A DNA stretch of 64,000 nt from Gracilariopsis chorda (GCA_003194525.1 NBIV01000245.1:62001-126000), one strand, 5' to 3'; counted from the first letter of the stretch, positions 23,401-37,084 are shown. Numbers and translations are program-made. The notes: generated from the letters alone by a model not told the origin.

Positions 23401-24190
23401 TAACAAAAACACCAAGCTATTCCAATGCAATAGTGGTCCAAGTGTCAAGACCAGAAAATGAGCTACTAACCTAAGACGTCACTTGCAGCGTATACGTAGG
23501 CACAGCCTCCGAACCTCGACATAGCCCAGAACAGGGCGTCACGCAAGGCATCGTACTCGCAGCGTTGGCCGCACAACAGCGGTGAGGGCACGGAGAAGTA
23601 GGATAATCTCTGATACTGAACAAGAGATCACAATAACTAGGTCCATATCTTATGCGTAACGAGTGCATTTTTCAGAATAGGTTTTAGCTCTATAAAGAAA
23701 TCTCTGCGAGTGGTACAACTTTGTTTCAACACTTGCAACATGGTGAGTATTCTGATGCCTACTTCAAAACAAAGAACTGCCATGCGATCAAAAATAGCCA
23801 ATGGCCGACGTCTTTTAAGAACAAGATCGTACTACCTACTACCAAAAAGAGCGTGAAGACTTTGTATGCAGGTTACTAGCACCAACGATGATCGTATCAC
23901 AGGTACCAGTTGGAGAATTGCCCTTGCGGAATTCGCTGTCATAAAGGCACTCTTATCCCTGTAGATGGATAATGAAAGCGTGAAGTAGCCCATCGGGTTC
24001 AACGATACCACTTTTCCAGCTCATCCACCCCATTCTGTTCGTCGAATTTTTCGTATGTCAAAATACCTTGTGGAGACTTTCCGTCATCAACGTGCGGTGC
24101 AGAACCTTGTCAGGGACACACAGCACTCGGTCAAAAAGCTTAATGCCAGTTCGGATGCCACTGAAAACCATCCGTGGATGGCGAGCCACG
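20440..24190. other. Long stretch without recognisable genes
   Basis: Several frames of 80-165 codons exist on both strands (for example 21377-21877 minus and 21121-21393 plus), but none carries motifs I can name. An 18-bp perfect palindrome lies at 21917-21934. It may contain old, unrecognised transposon or pseudogene remains. Confidence 0.4.
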
Positions 24191-25330
24191 CGTGGGCGTT
24201 ATAGAACCAGAAAGAAATCCCCATAGGTACCACGGAATAACAAAGCCTTCCAGTTCATCTTGCTAGTCGGGAAGATGGGTAGGATGGGAATGTTGCTATG
24301 CCAAGATCGGTTATAGAGTCTCTGGTGGTACGTCTGAGCGTTCCAGTGCCGGCTACTCCCATTACTGTGGTTGCATCCCCTGCTGGTCGCGGGACACCTT
24401 CCGCTCCTGTTGTCCAGGTCGTTTCCGTTCCGTTTCGTTCTGTCCTGGTGGTCAGTTCTTAGATTCTCCGCGCCGGTGGGCACCTTGAACGTATCGAGAG
24501 CGCTGTAAATCGGCTCCATCTTAGCTGTCTGTAGCACTCTAACCAGATGGGTCCTCTAAAATCTATTGCGGCCCTAGACACTGTGAATAGTTCTTTTCCA
24601 ATTTTAGCGTGGCAGGAGGCCCAAAACGATGGACTCCGTCCGTTTCGAGATCAGTTCCAGCATGCCCCATAGCAGAAGATGACATACTATGTGGAGCTGT
24701 TTTCCATATCATCCAGTACACGCCATATAGTGGTACGTGTTACAACCAAGAGGCTGCTGTAAGACTGGTCCAGCAGTTTCGTGTCACCACCGGATACGTA
24801 TCGACTCGTCTCCAGCTACCTACCTCGGGGGATTTCGCTTCCCAATCAAGTGTTGTACGGAATGCTCCGTCTCGCCCTTTGGCCACTTCGGTTCAATCAA
24901 CACAGACCCACGCGGTATATCCCAATCGTTCTCTGCGTATTCCGACAACGCAGGGTTTGCCATATGGTCAAGCTGGTTCTTCAACCGGTCTGTCTCCCAT
25001 GGCTGGCACCAGTCCAGAAGGTGATCTCAGTACCAGTAGATGCCGGTCATCGTCTTTCATGGCACTCTTCAAGGCGTACGTTATCTTTTGGTCGCAAAAG
25101 TGCAGGCGGTGGAAACAGATATCCATCTGGTCATGATCTGTTGGGTTCCATTTCCTTCTCGTATGTTCTTTGACAACCTGTGAGTATGTTATGCGTACAT
25201 GTTGAGTACCATTTGTTATTGGTAGTTCTTATTAGTTATATAACTTTCATTACTGCACTGAAAACAGCTTCTTTCCCCTTTTCATTAGCTATGCTACAGC
25301 TTAGTGGTGTTAAGTGATCCAATTTGTGAG
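24190..25330. other. Unassigned, possibly mobile-element debris
   Basis: Overlapping frames on both strands (24609-25136 plus, 24781-25173 plus, 24199-24537 minus) are rich in Ser, Pro, Thr and Arg without clear domains. Its position next to the minus-strand Gypsy fossil makes element debris likely. Confidence 0.3.
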
Positions 25331-28300
25331 GTTTAGCCTCTTTTGCGGCAATAACTAAGGATGACGTTATGATGTATATGGTGAGGTGGCGCCATGGTGT
25401 CATCAATAGCCGTCAACCTATACTACGGTACACGGTAACGAATCCCGAAAATTTTATGCTGGTGACCAACTATGAAATCAATTACATCTTCAGCGTCCAT
25501 ATATCTACTTCTTGGAAGTGGTTGGTTGTCACCTGTCGTATGGACAGTCCAGGGGACGGTTGGGTCTACCGTCAAATCTTTAGATTCTGCTTGCATGGTA
25601 TGTTTCAGGGGAGAGGGAGTGGAGGCGGGATTTATCCTATCCATGACTGCTTCCAATGGAGTTCCGTCTTCGTCTTGGCCTATTGGTGACGAAAGTGTCA
25701 TCTGCGCGGGTGGTAGCGCTTGTTGTGTGGGTTAAGAGCGTGCAGCTGTTATTAACCAGTCCACCGATATGTTGTTCTCGAGTCCACTTTCCAAGACGGT
25801 TACGGTCTGGTCACTACACCGAATCACCTTGATGGATCCGGTGGATTTGGGCATCAGTTTCGACCGTATGCCTCATCAAACAAGCGGTCATCCGTCTCAT
25901 CTCTCGGTGACGAGCAAGAACCTTTCAGTGGTATGTCCATGAAGACGTAAGCTCCCTGTTCCACTTTGGTTATCGCTCTCCACATTTGGTCTTGGTAATT
26001 TTTATAACTTTCCTGGGCCTTTGTTTGTGTGCTAGTCACGATCCATGGGGATCCTCTCAACCTTTGAAAGATATCTTTATTTACCCGTATGGTAGATTGC
26101 GTCTCTGCAGCTTTTTGGTTACTTGGATCTTGCTCGACGATGATATCGGGAGGGTGTCGTGACAGAGCGAAGGCAGAGGATGTGGTTCCAGTGCAGCAAT
26201 GTACCTGTATATTGTAAGTGTACGTCAGGGGCTGTAAGAACTGGGCCCATACTGATTGGTTTTCTTCCACATATTAGCCTTAATATTCCACTAAGGTTTT
26301 GTTAAACCTTTCCAATGCCCATTGGTTTGGCGGTTGTATGCAGTGCTGAAGTAGTGCTTCAAACTGACCATGGTACACACTGATGTGAAGAACTCCAAAG
26401 ACAGGTTAGAACCATCATCTTTGAGTAAGTGTACTGGAGAAAAGTAAGGAAATACCCAATAGTTGAGAAAGGCCTCGGAAAATACCGTAGAGGTTGTGCG
26501 CTTGAGCGAGATAGCTCAAGTGAGCTTGGTGAACTGATCGGTAATTACCATTACGTACGTTTATTCCCTAATGGTTTCAAGAGGTATCCCAATAAGTCAA
26601 TAGCTATGAAATCGAGTGTGCCCACCGCCAGGAATAGCTTCATAAACTTAATTTGTTTCCGAGTACCACCACGGGTTTTGACGCAAAAATTGCATCTTGC
26701 TACATAGATATAAGCATCATGAGCCATCAGTGGCCAGTAGTAGTCTCTTTCCAGGGTGTAACACATTCTTATGCCTCCTGGGTGATCAGCCATCCGCGGC
26801 CGGTGGGTCAGGTGGCAGCTACTCCGATACGACCTTGTCGAGCAGGCCATCCAGTGTAGATAGCCTGGCTACATAAAGTTCATGGTCCACCTCCGACTGG
26901 GTATCGTTCTGCCGAACAAGGTGAAGTGATGACTTGCAATATCTATCTGATGCAGGCTATCACCACAATTCCTCTTTGGTGATCGGGCATACTATTTCTC
27001 TTCCGCTGCAAACATTCCGTCTGGTAGATCATTTGGGACAAACCTGAAGGAATGTTAGATTTAGAAACCATCTAACTTTGTTTGAGTATAATTGGCTTCA
27101 GCATCAGTACGAACGTGTCTACTCTACCTAGTGTTATTCTACTGGATATCCTGAAGAGATCCGTTACCTCTTTGACATGTCTACCAGGCCTCAAAGCCGA
27201 TTTGACACCTCTTGTGACATACCGTCAATATGACAACACGAAATGTTTATGTTACAAAAGCCCCGACAGACCACGTGGACAAAGTTGGCGCCGAAGTACA
27301 CTTCGCCTACTACTTATAATTTTGACAAACGCCTTCACGATATAGCAATAATCAAATAGTCATCGAAAATGCCCTGGTGATACTTCCCAAATCATCACAG
27401 GCACCCTGGATTAATGCCAGATCATCAAGACCCTGTCTTTCGCTGATCTTTGCCAAGTCATAGAACACGTCATCACCGCTGAGTAATTCGCGAAGTCATC
27501 AAATAACAAGATCTGGCACTACCCCAGGTAAACCACCCACATATGGAGGCCAACGAGAAGACAAAGCATAATGACGTTAGCCCACGACGATTTTTCATCG
27601 ACTATTGATAAAACTAGGCTATACCCTTTATATAAACACCGATGTATGCTCCGAACCTCAACTCAGATACTCACCATCGAATTCCAACCATATCAATCGT
27701 TGCACTTCTGTACCTAACATTTACGTTCAGGTCCGAATTTGTGTCGGGCTCATTGTCATCGGATGAGTCATACCGTTTGTTTTCATTTTTACGGTTTGTC
27801 TTCGACTTCTGATGGTTTTTTCTTTCCTCTGGTTCTTAGCTTTACGGTTCTCGTCATCCTCCGACGACTGCGTATCGGTACTGGAGTCCGAGGAGGCGTA
27901 CTGCGACCTATGGCCCTTTCTCCTTCTCCTACTGGTCTTCTTCTTTCCTTTTGGTCGCCTTCGCCACTCGTTCTGCGACCCCGATGACACACCGCCACCA
28001 GGATCTCCTCCATCGGGGGCGTGCTTGGTTATATTAGTTGGTTTCAGAAGATATGTATACGCTGGGCCTTCGTCTACCTGAAGGTGTCCTAGCTTCCGAA
28101 ATGGATAAGAAAGCCTCCCACCGGTTTGATTGATAGGAAGGGGTAGCGAGATAGCCTTCGCTACCGAAAAAACCTGTGGGTTACCTTTGCCGGTTGGCGT
28201 CATTACCTGGACGGTTTGGGGGCTCTGCGGGGCAGCCTGTTGATGTTGTTGCAGGGCCTTCTGCACCATTTGGTATACGTATTCTCGAGCCTGCTCCTCG

Positions 28301-28700
28301 ATGAATTGAAAAACAAAAGCTGGTATTTGATCCTCGAGGCCGTGACTAGCTCGCTCAATCACCATCATGGTAATGCTATCCAAATCCAACTTGTTAAGCA
28401 CCACCTTAAGTTTGTCTTCATCATTATTCTCTACCCTTTGGTCGGATGTGGTAGAGGTCCTCTACCCCAACGGCTATGTGGTCTCTACCACATTGGTTCC
28501 CGATAGAGCGGCATCCTTTGCCGTCTGCACCCCGTTGTCAGCATGGACATGTACGGTAGTTCTTCGTAATAGTTCCTCCGGATTGTCCCATATCAGGTCG
28601 ACTAATCCTTGGAACCGACCTGCGCCCGTTCCTGGGAATGATGAAGTTTGGAAGTTGTTTTTGGTTGAGGCATATCCAATTGGTAAACTCATGATTCACT
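25330..28700 (-). mobile_element. Ty3/Gypsy fossil, minus strand (gag, integrase, chromodomain-like tail)
   Basis: Reading the minus strand, a gag-like protein (about 28692-27727) starts MSLPIGYASTKNNFQ and ends in a basic/serine-rich tail (RRRPKGKKKTSRRRR, then SSDSSTDTQSSEDDE). Integrase follows at about 26850-25860 with the zinc-binding context GGIRMCYTLERDYYWPLMAH, then CNFCVKTRGG and LDFIAIDLLG. A C-terminal stretch (about 25490-25340) reads DAEDVIDFIVGHQHKIFGI and is chromodomain-like. A G1-family LTR (27053-27719) sits inside it in the opposite orientation. Only these parts are recognisable. Broken and old. Confidence 0.7.
27053..27719 (+). repeat. Solo LTR of Gypsy family G1, diverged
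   Basis: It starts TGTTAGATTTAG and ends CTGTACCTAACA. It aligns with the G1 LTRs across its length but with visibly more differences, so it is older or from a subfamily. The TATA region (TTTATATAAAC) near 27625-27640 and the GTCATCA repeats are retained. No G1 internal sequence adjoins it, so it is a solo LTR within the minus-strand Gypsy fossil. Confidence 0.85.
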
Positions 28701-28759
28701 GAATCCTCCTCTAGGGATAACCAAAACCAAACGGTGTTCCAAAATACATTTCCTTCCAA

Positions 28760-29720
28760 ACTCTGCTTTTCAAACGCAATAGGTACAGTTCCATATTCTA
28801 GTTCGAGAGACCGAAATGTGGTAAAGAAAATCCGGTCTAGATTACCAGGTCAGTAGTCCATCTGGATAATATTTATTGGGAGTGCGGCGATCGCTCAACC
28901 TGAAGGGCAGAAGTTGCGTAACAGGGTGTTGTTGTAGCACCAACCAATGGGGCCCGAGATAGCCAGGCGAGCTAACCGTAGCCAATTGGTAGTGGTGGTC
29001 CTACGGCCCACACTGGTTAGTAGAGCCTGAACACTCTTAGCTCAACCAGAACATTGACTGTAGAAACCAAATGGTATCATACTTACCAAAGAGATGTGCA
29101 CCTTTTCCATTCTTGGAGAGGGGGCGTCAAACGCACCTTAAGCGTGACTTAGGAGCAACCTCAACTGCAATCTGCTATGTGGCATACGTTAGGTGTAGCC
29201 CTAGTGGCATCAAAGCACGCCACAGTAGCGGATTGTCACTATTTACCTAAAATAATTAAGTACATTAGCAACCTAGTTGGTTAACAACCCTAACCCACCC
29301 AGCATACTGAACAATTCGTACAGCGCACTTGGCAACGCTCACGTGGTCACATCTCACCGTATTACATATCAGAGTGCTGTAGCTCATTCATTGCTTACAA
29401 GTTCACAAGACAATCACACTGTGTACGGACCGTACCATAAAACGTGCAAGTATGAGATGCATATAGTTGAGAGAAATTGACAATTCGACGCTTCTGCATC
29501 AGATTACTTCCATAAAAAGCATGAAATACGCGCGCACAAGCAAAAGTGAAAGGCAATGTGGTATGCTTCCAGAGGGGGTAAGTGAAGCGCAAGGGAATAA
29601 GAAAAAGCGGCAGTGGGCCTGGATTTAGCTCGTGGGTTTTTGCTCTGTTAGGAGAATGCTGTGGCACGTAGCACGATTTATACATCAAAAGTTCAACGAT
29701 GCTCTTGCTTTTAATACAAC
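28760..29720. other. No gene recognised
   Basis: No convincing coding or repeat structure was seen. It separates the minus-strand Gypsy gag from the 5' LTR of the next Gypsy element and may hold the unpaired LTR of the former. Confidence 0.4.
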
Positions 29721-29909
29721 TGTTTTAGTCCAAAGGTACACATTTGCATTTTTGCAAATAGTCATGAATGCTTGAAATATGACTGAAACATTCATGAGAG
29801 ATCGCCTACGATAATATGTATGGCGAGACTTCTGAAGTTTCAACGTGTTGGAAGAGGTTGCCTCCAGTCTAGATACCTAGTAAAAGTATGGCACGAGCCT
29901 ACTTTTACA
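29721..29909 (+). repeat. 5' LTR of Gypsy G2
   Basis: It starts TGTTTTAGTCC and ends CTACTTTTACA. It aligns with 36209-36398 through shared blocks such as CATGAATG, CGCCTACGATA and GAGGTTGCCTC. It is followed at 29912 by TGGTAGCAT, the likely primer-binding start. Confidence 0.8.
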
Positions 29910-32900
29910 CTTGGTAGCATCGCAGGTACGTTCACAGCAACAATACAGTCACGGGTTGTCTAACAATGTTTCGTTCAACCAGAAGTCAAAATGTCCCAAA
30001 TGAAGAAACCTCTAACGTAATTGAAGCGTCAGAATCACAGCACCTGAGCATTGAATTGCAGGCTTCGAGATTTACCGTTCAGACGCAGAACCAGAGCATC
30101 GAAACTTTACAGGCGCAGACACAGCAATACAGTCAATCACACGCATCAGGTAGTTCTAGCATTTTCAAATTACCACCAGTTCCTTTCTTTTCAGTGGAAG
30201 CATCAGATAGAACTTCAGAAAAGGTATAAAGTTGTTTCTACTCAATCAGAAAGTATGGAAAACTATGTAATTACTCCGAAGAAAAGATTCCTGACCTTGC
30301 TGAATGTCATTTTCAAGATCGGGCAGCAACATGGATGATGCGTCTTGAAAAGGAAGACAGGTAACCATTAGGGGTTGAGGAGCTTCACACGGCCATTTTC
30401 GATGAATTTATTCCAGCAAACAAGAATTTATATGGCACGAGTGAGACCTATGGAAATACTCCTGAAGAAAAATGGTTCAATGGATGATCACATTACTTGT
30501 TTTGAAGATCTCATCTTGTGATGTGGTACAGAAAGCAGCAAAGTATACATCTGTTTCTTCAATAATCTTCCAAAATCATAACAATGTAAATTAAAGGCGA
30601 AGTTCTCTACCTCAAAACTAGTTGATTACATGGGAAACCTGTCAATGCAGCCAGAATAAGACTATGCTCAAACTATGGAATTGTCTTTTAAACTCGCAGA
30701 CGGGCTGCCGACGAGTACCCGGAAAGAACATGGTTCCAATAACAACAAAGATAAATCAGGAAAGAGCTCACAGAGTTTAGGGCACAAGAAGACGGGAAGA
30801 AGCATTACCAAGAACAATAACGCTATCAGTTGGGGCCCCATGAACCGAGGACAAACTGGTTCGTAAAGGACAAAAGATGGGTGCTTCACATGTGCGAAAA
30901 AATGTTGGAGAGACCCAGATCACTCCTGGGAAAAGGACGAGAAAAATAAAAAGAGCTCGAATCACTCAGAAAAAGGGTAATACCACACAGAAGTGCGGCT
31001 AGAAGGGAAGATTCGATGGAGGACCTGACCTACCTCTCTACATTGAAGTATGCAGAGAAGGACAGCCGGATTTACGAAGGACTTCTATCTGGTCATCAAA
31101 TGAAGACTGTTGTAGATTCGTACACGTTGCTGAAGCTCATGTCTATCGACAATGCAAAAATAATGAATACTGGACTGAAGATCGTCGTGGGTATGGAATC
31201 CGAACTTGGTGACTAACCAAAGATTAGAGTACTTGGAGACGTGCAAGCCATTTTGAATGTCAATGGGTTTATAAATAACGAGAAAATCCTAGTCAATAAT
31301 TTGAGGGAACATAACGAAATGTTTATCCTCATATTGGGACTAGTTTGGTTACGCAAACAGAACCTGGATATTGGCTGGCAGATAAATGTACTTAAGGTCA
31401 TGCGCAGTGACTGCGCTGTGGTGCCGATAATGCCAACGATGAAAGCAACCATAACAACAAAAGACATCTGTTTTTAACACATTTTGTTGAAGAAGATGTG
31501 CAAAGAAGTGAAAAAGGGAGAATGTCAGCTGTTTCCAGTCAAAGTAACTAAGACCAAAGAGTCTGTACTATCAAAAGCAAATTGCGCCCCTCAATTTCAA
31601 GATGTACTAATAGAATTCGAGGACGGTTTTCAGGAGGAGTTGCTGGGTGATTTGCCTCGGCTACGCGGAATGGAATTCAAAATCGACCTCATCCCAGATG
31701 CCCAAACACCTGTGCGATCTGTTATCAGGCTTTTATTACTTGAATTTCTGGAATTAAAACGACAGTTGCAAAAGTATTTGACGAAAGGACTGCTTAGACC
31801 TTCTTCGTCACCTCATGGAGGGCACTCCACCGTTCTTTATTAAGAAGAAGAATGAGTATCTCAGAATGTTTTGTGATTACAGAGCGCTGAATAAGGTTAC
31901 AATTTGAGATGCAAGTTCTATACCACTAATCAATGGGATAATTGATCAGGTAGCAGGAGCACGAATCTTTTCACAGATTTATTTAATCTTGTGTTATCAC
32001 CAGATGAGGCTCAAGGAATACGTTTGTCACAAAACCACCCAGCGCCCTCGATGTGGATCGTTTGAGTGGTACGTTCTGTGTTTTGGACTCACTAACGTCC
32101 CTGCAGCATTTTCACGTTTATTTGCAAATATTCTACTATAATTTAATTGTACATGGGTTGTATCCTTAGATGACATTCTCGTATATAGCAAGAACAAAGA
32201 GAAGCACAAACGGCCTTAGCGACAGCTCTTGCAGATTTTAAGGAAACACAAACTATATGTTTGACCAAGCAAGAGCACTTTTGGAGCAACGGAAGTTGAG
32301 TATCTTGGGAGAAAAAATTATTCAGATGGTATTCAAACGCAGCAGAGGCTGGTGGAAGCTATGGACAAGTGGTCAACCCCGACATCAGTGAAAGATACAC
32401 AGAACGTTATGAGTCTGGCAAACCTTTACAGAGGATTGATGAAGGAGTTGCACAAGTAGCAAGTCCGATAACCGACCTAGTCCGCACTAAGACCATCATG
32501 TGTGAAGAAGAACAGAGGTCTGTTTTTGAAGAACTGAAATGAAGAATAACTAGGGCACCTGTCTACGTCATCCGTCTTCAGAAGAGATAGTTGTGTTAAC
32601 AACCGACGCATTGAAGTACGTCAAGGAAGCTACCTTGAAAAGAGTGATCAACTCGCTTTATTCTTTTCTCATCGCCTGCCAGAAACCGACACAAGGTGGG
32701 ACTGATGAGACCAAGAGTTGTTGGCAGTGATAATAGCCTTACGCGAGTGGGCAATATATTTGCATGACCTCCCCTTCATAGTACGCATGGATTATGAACC
32801 CATTATGTATCCGCAGACGAAATTGAAACTCCCAGCGAGACAGATGGGATCGCTGGGCGAGTTGGAGTTCTATTCATTTAGAATTGCACATATCAAAGGG

Positions 32901-33799
32901 TCAAAAAATAGACCAGCGGATGCGCTGAGCAGACTATGTGAAAGCCATCCCATATTCAAAACACGGCGTTGAAATGAAGAAGAATTGAACATAGACATTC
33001 AAACGGAAGACGAGAAGGATTTTTGAACATTAAACATTCTATCTGTCCTACAAGATATAAAAGATCCACACAACCGAAAAAACACAATTTTTATCAGAAA
33101 CTACCTCTTTCGAGACTGTTTCATTCACTACAGTGCCAGGGGTACGTCCACGTGGGTGGATGTTCAACAACATGCTAAGATTTGAGATGGGATAGTGAAA
33201 GAATTTCTTTACCCGATCATTTTGGTTGGGAGAGTACATAATTTCTCTGTTCACAACATTTCTACTGGAAACGAATGTTCCCAGATATCCAAGAGTTTGT
33301 CTCAATATTTTCTGGAATGTCAGTTGAACAAACAATCAAGAACAATGCAGAGTGGTAAGCTTCAACCACATCGGGTAACGGAAACATGTTGGGACGTCGT
33401 ATCTATGGATTTTGTGTCAGAGTTTCCGACAAATCGTCAACAAAAAGACTCTGTAATTGTTGTCGTGGGAAAACTTTCAAAGAGGGCTATACTTATTCTG
33501 ACAAAAAATACTTTGACCTCTATGAAAGTTGTGCAGATACTGCTCGATCCAGTGTTTTGGAAACATAGTGTGCCGAAAACCATCATTTTGGATAGAGATA
33601 AACTTTTCAAGTCAAATTGCTTCCAGAACATCACCAGGATGTTAAGTATGGGGCTCAATATGGCGATAAGAGGACAATCACAAACGGATGGCCAGTCAGA
33701 GAACATGATCAGGACACTTTCGGCGATGATCAGATGTGAACTGCAGAGAAATCCGGAAGAGTGGGACTGTATGTCGAGTTAATTCGAGTTTTAACACAA

Positions 33800-35510
33800 C
33801 TCGGTACCCAACAGAAGTGTCAGTGTCATGTTGCACGATTTCACGACACCGAACGACAACTGCTCTTTTTGTACCCTTCTTTGCTGGAGAGTAGCTTGAA
33901 AATATGTTCGTAGCTCGAGAGTACCAGCACTGGTGTGCAATGTCAATAGATAGTAGATCGAAACGGGTTAATAACTAAGTGAGTAATGCGGCGGCAGGCA
34001 CAAGAAATTCACGGCCTCGTCTAAGGCAAGGCGGAAATAGATAGTTATAAAAGCGTACACAGGACAGCGGCCCACTAGTAGCGGTAGAGAAAAACAGTGG
34101 TGACAACAGATGCACGACCTAACATTTTGTCTAGCGCATCAGGGATACAAATCTTCTCACTGACCACGCACGACCAAAACCTTAGGTCTAGTGCGTGGCT
34201 TGGAACGAACTTGTACGCCGGCTGATCTCGTAATAGACCGAGGCAGCCGGGTCACTCACAGTGTGCAGGAGACCGTGCTGAACGGTTATGAGGGAAAATT
34301 GGGATAGAGTAGTGTTGTGGGCAAGGAGGAGCAGAGAGCTCTAAGAGAATGTGTGGGTTGCCAAAGGAAGGAAAAGTGGTCTGGCCCGATTTGGCTTGGA
34401 GGTTGCCGAACACGGGCTTTTATATGCCTTAGTTCTATGCGCATATCCTTCAGTGTTTCATACTAGGTCTATTCACGAATACATAGGCACTTATTGTGAG
34501 ACACATCCCTGACATGAAAAACCAGCTTGGTAAAAGGTATTATACCTCCTAGGGTATTTTGTCGTCTACATAATATCTGGTGAGGGCACTAGACATTTCC
34601 ACGAACATTGTTCCAGCCATCTCATCATGCCCAGGCCACACGCAAATTCTATCCTTCGCGATATGAAAGAAGATTCTAGTTCATCAAAGCACTCCGTTTC
34701 ATACTACCCGTTTATAGAAATGGAAGCCAAAGAGGATACCTCACTACCATCATCGTCTCCATTAACTGCGCAAATGCTTACAGATGCAGTACTGGCACAG
34801 GTGCAAGGCTTAGGATTTTCTTCTTCCTTGTTAGAAGACTAGAAGAGATAATCCGTCGTACTTATGAAAGCGAAATGAAATGGGAAGAAGCTGCTGTGGT
34901 ACTGAATGACATCATTGCCCAGGCACCGAATCTTTACATGCGTGCGCTACTGCATGGAGTGGTGGTTTCTGCAAACTGCCGTCTTCTGAATACCGTCGGC
35001 CCTATTCAATTCCTTTGCACTATGCTTGATATCCGTCTAGACAAATAAAGCACATCTCTTCTTCATTGTGATACTATGGTTGCTGTGTTGTTGTTCATTT
35101 TGGGGAGGCATGGGAGATGCTTCGGAGTTTCTGGATCTACGTGCAACATTAACGCATCCATTTCTTTCTGGCGTGGTTGCGTACGTAGGACTACGATGCA
35201 TACGACATACTGTCACAGGGTTCTTTCGGCAAGTGGACCAGACGAAGACGTTGAAATGAATCAAAAGAGTGGAACCCAGTGGGGAAAGCGGAGAAAGAAT
35301 CCCAACGAGAGCCTTGTGGTGTGTGGGGACGACGAGATAGGGTGGGGTAGATGGTAGCGCAGAGTGTCTTGGGAGCGGAGGGAGGCGATGGAGGTGCAGA
35401 ACATGTGCAATCCCGTCCTCTTCCTGCCTTGATGGCGGGATTTGCGTTCAGGGCTCTGCCCCTTTCCATCAAGGCAAAGAGAGAACACGTCCCAAATTTG
35501 CAGCCCTAAT
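33800..35510. other. 1.7 kb of unrelated DNA inside Gypsy G2
   Basis: Integrase-like coding of G2 stops near 33800 and recognisable G2 coding resumes near 35520. The interval holds a minus-strand TATA-like motif (TATAAAAG, about 34419-34426) and a plus-strand frame at 34627-34842 (MPRPHANSILRDMKED..., 71 codons). A neighbouring frame follows (EEAAVVLNDIIAQAPNLY at about 34890-34944). This may be a nested element or gene relic. I do not recognise it. Confidence 0.4.
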
Positions 35511-36208
35511 TCGGATGAACTACAGCAGTCAAACCAAGTACAGGAATTTCTCCGTTTGAGATTTACATAGGTTGTATATCAGAATTAGAGCTTTCGAGAA
35601 AGTGTCCAAAAAAGTATAGTAGATGCCCAGCAGCAGTAGATTATTTCGAAAGACGCAAAAAAATTGTTACATTGGCTAAGTATAATTTGGCTCACGCCAC
35701 CGCACAAAAAACTTCTTACGCCAACAGGAAAACAAGGCATGTTGAATGCAAAACAGGACACTTGGTTTTGCTTAAAGTATAACAAAAAAAAATACTTCAA
35801 AACAATCTGGGCTTGCGAAAAAATGGCAACCGAAGTTCATGGGACCGTTTACGTTCATAAAGTCATGGGGCCACTGACCTACAAAATTCAAGTACTCTTT
35901 ACCATGCAGAAAGCGCAGAAGGTTTTTCACGTCTCTCAATTGAAGAAGGTCAAACGAAGAGAGGTTGAAAGACACTCACTATCAAGGGTCATTGATGCAC
36001 ACGGTACAGTGGAACAGGAAGTGATTTCAATACTACATACTCGCAACCACAATCGACGAAAACAGTATTTGATTCAGTTTGAAGGCGATTCTCAAGAAGA
36101 AGCTATTTTAATGAGGAAGAAAGAGTTAACGAACTGTATCGAACTCATTAAGTGATTTGGAAACTTGGCGTGGGGGTCAAGTCTAAGAAAGGATGAATGT
36201 AATAGAAA

Positions 36209-36398
36209 TGTTTTGAGTACAACCCTACACATTTTAATTTCTGCAAATGGTTATGAATGTTTGTAATATGATATAAACGTTCATGAATGACCGCCTACGA
36301 TAGTATAAATGGCAAACCTTCTGAAGGCTCGAAGTGTTGAAGGAGGTTGCCTCTAATTTCTGAACCTAGTGAACTTTTGATAAGAGGCTACTCTTACA
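36209..36398 (+). repeat. 3' LTR of Gypsy G2
   Basis: It starts TGTTTTGAGTAC and ends GCTACTCTTACA, and pairs with 29721-29909. A TATAAA-like stretch lies near 36303. No target-site duplication is visible in the flanks. Confidence 0.8.
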
Positions 36399-36409
36399 GT
36401 GCTTCTACA

Positions 36410-37080
36410 AGTTCTTAGTGACAATGAAAAAAGACGCGCAAAATACGACGGATGTCCAAGATATCGCACATCTTCCTTTGTATTCTTCAGATTTCAGCAA
36501 ACAAGTCGGCAGAGAATTGAACGCAAGGCTTATATGTACTGTGATGTAGCGCGTCTTGAAGATCAGTAGTTTGCGATACAACTCCGAGTAGGTTATCGAA
36601 TCTACGAGGGAGATTGTTTTATCCGCCGAGCACTAAAAGATGCAGTTTCTATGCGTCTGGCAGAAGAGTTGGGCGCAGAAGGCTTTGCAAAGAGAATGAA
36701 ATCAATATTGGGCACGGCAACAGTGTTCTGACGGCCAAAGTAATAAAAAGAATAAAAAACAAGCTACCATATAGGTAACGTTAGCAGATATATATACCAC
36801 GGACATGCGGCAGCACGCACGGCTTGTAACCGAAAAGGAGCACTAACTTAGTGCCTTTGAACTGCATGAATCTGAAACAGGTCTAACACGGAAAACCACT
36901 CCCTTTACTGTAACCCTCGGGTCGCGGGAATTCTGCAAATGGGAAAAATATGAGAAACGCCTCAGCCACACACTTATGCGACCTCATTTCCTTTTATTGT
37001 CGTGGTGAAAAAAGTGTTCACGCTCTCCTCTAATCTCAACAGTCCTATAAACCATTCCACAAGCATATTCCGCCCTTGTG
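36410..37080 (+). other. No gene recognised; short coding-like relic
   Basis: Around 36570-36730 a frame reads RVGYRIYEGDCFIRRALKD and LAEELGAEGFAKRM, which looks like former coding sequence but matches no family I can name. The remainder up to the pogo relic is non-descript. Confidence 0.3.
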
Positions 37081-37084
37081 AAAC

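Larger units (their letters stand above)
29721..36398 (+). mobile_element. Ty3/Gypsy element G2 with short LTRs, fossil
   Basis: Between LTRs at 29721-29909 and 36209-36398 lie, in order: a gag beginning MFRSTRSQNVPNEE (29966); reverse transcriptase wording (RLRGMEFKIDLIPDAQTPV near 31655, then catalytic-domain debris to about 32200); RNase H/connection sequence (LAVIIALREWAIYLHD, HIKGSKNRPADALSRLCE near 32718-32940); integrase (about 33195-33780 with VDPxFWKHSVPKTIILDRDK-like and QTDGQSENMIRTL wording); and a C-terminal region with a chromodomain-like end (35664-36155). About 1.7 kb of unrelated DNA separates the integrase core from this tail. Broken, many breaks, old. Confidence 0.8.

Noticed and set aside
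27812-28081. Plus-strand frames rich in Phe/Leu/Ser
   Set aside because: They are antisense to the basic/serine-rich gag tail on the minus strand.
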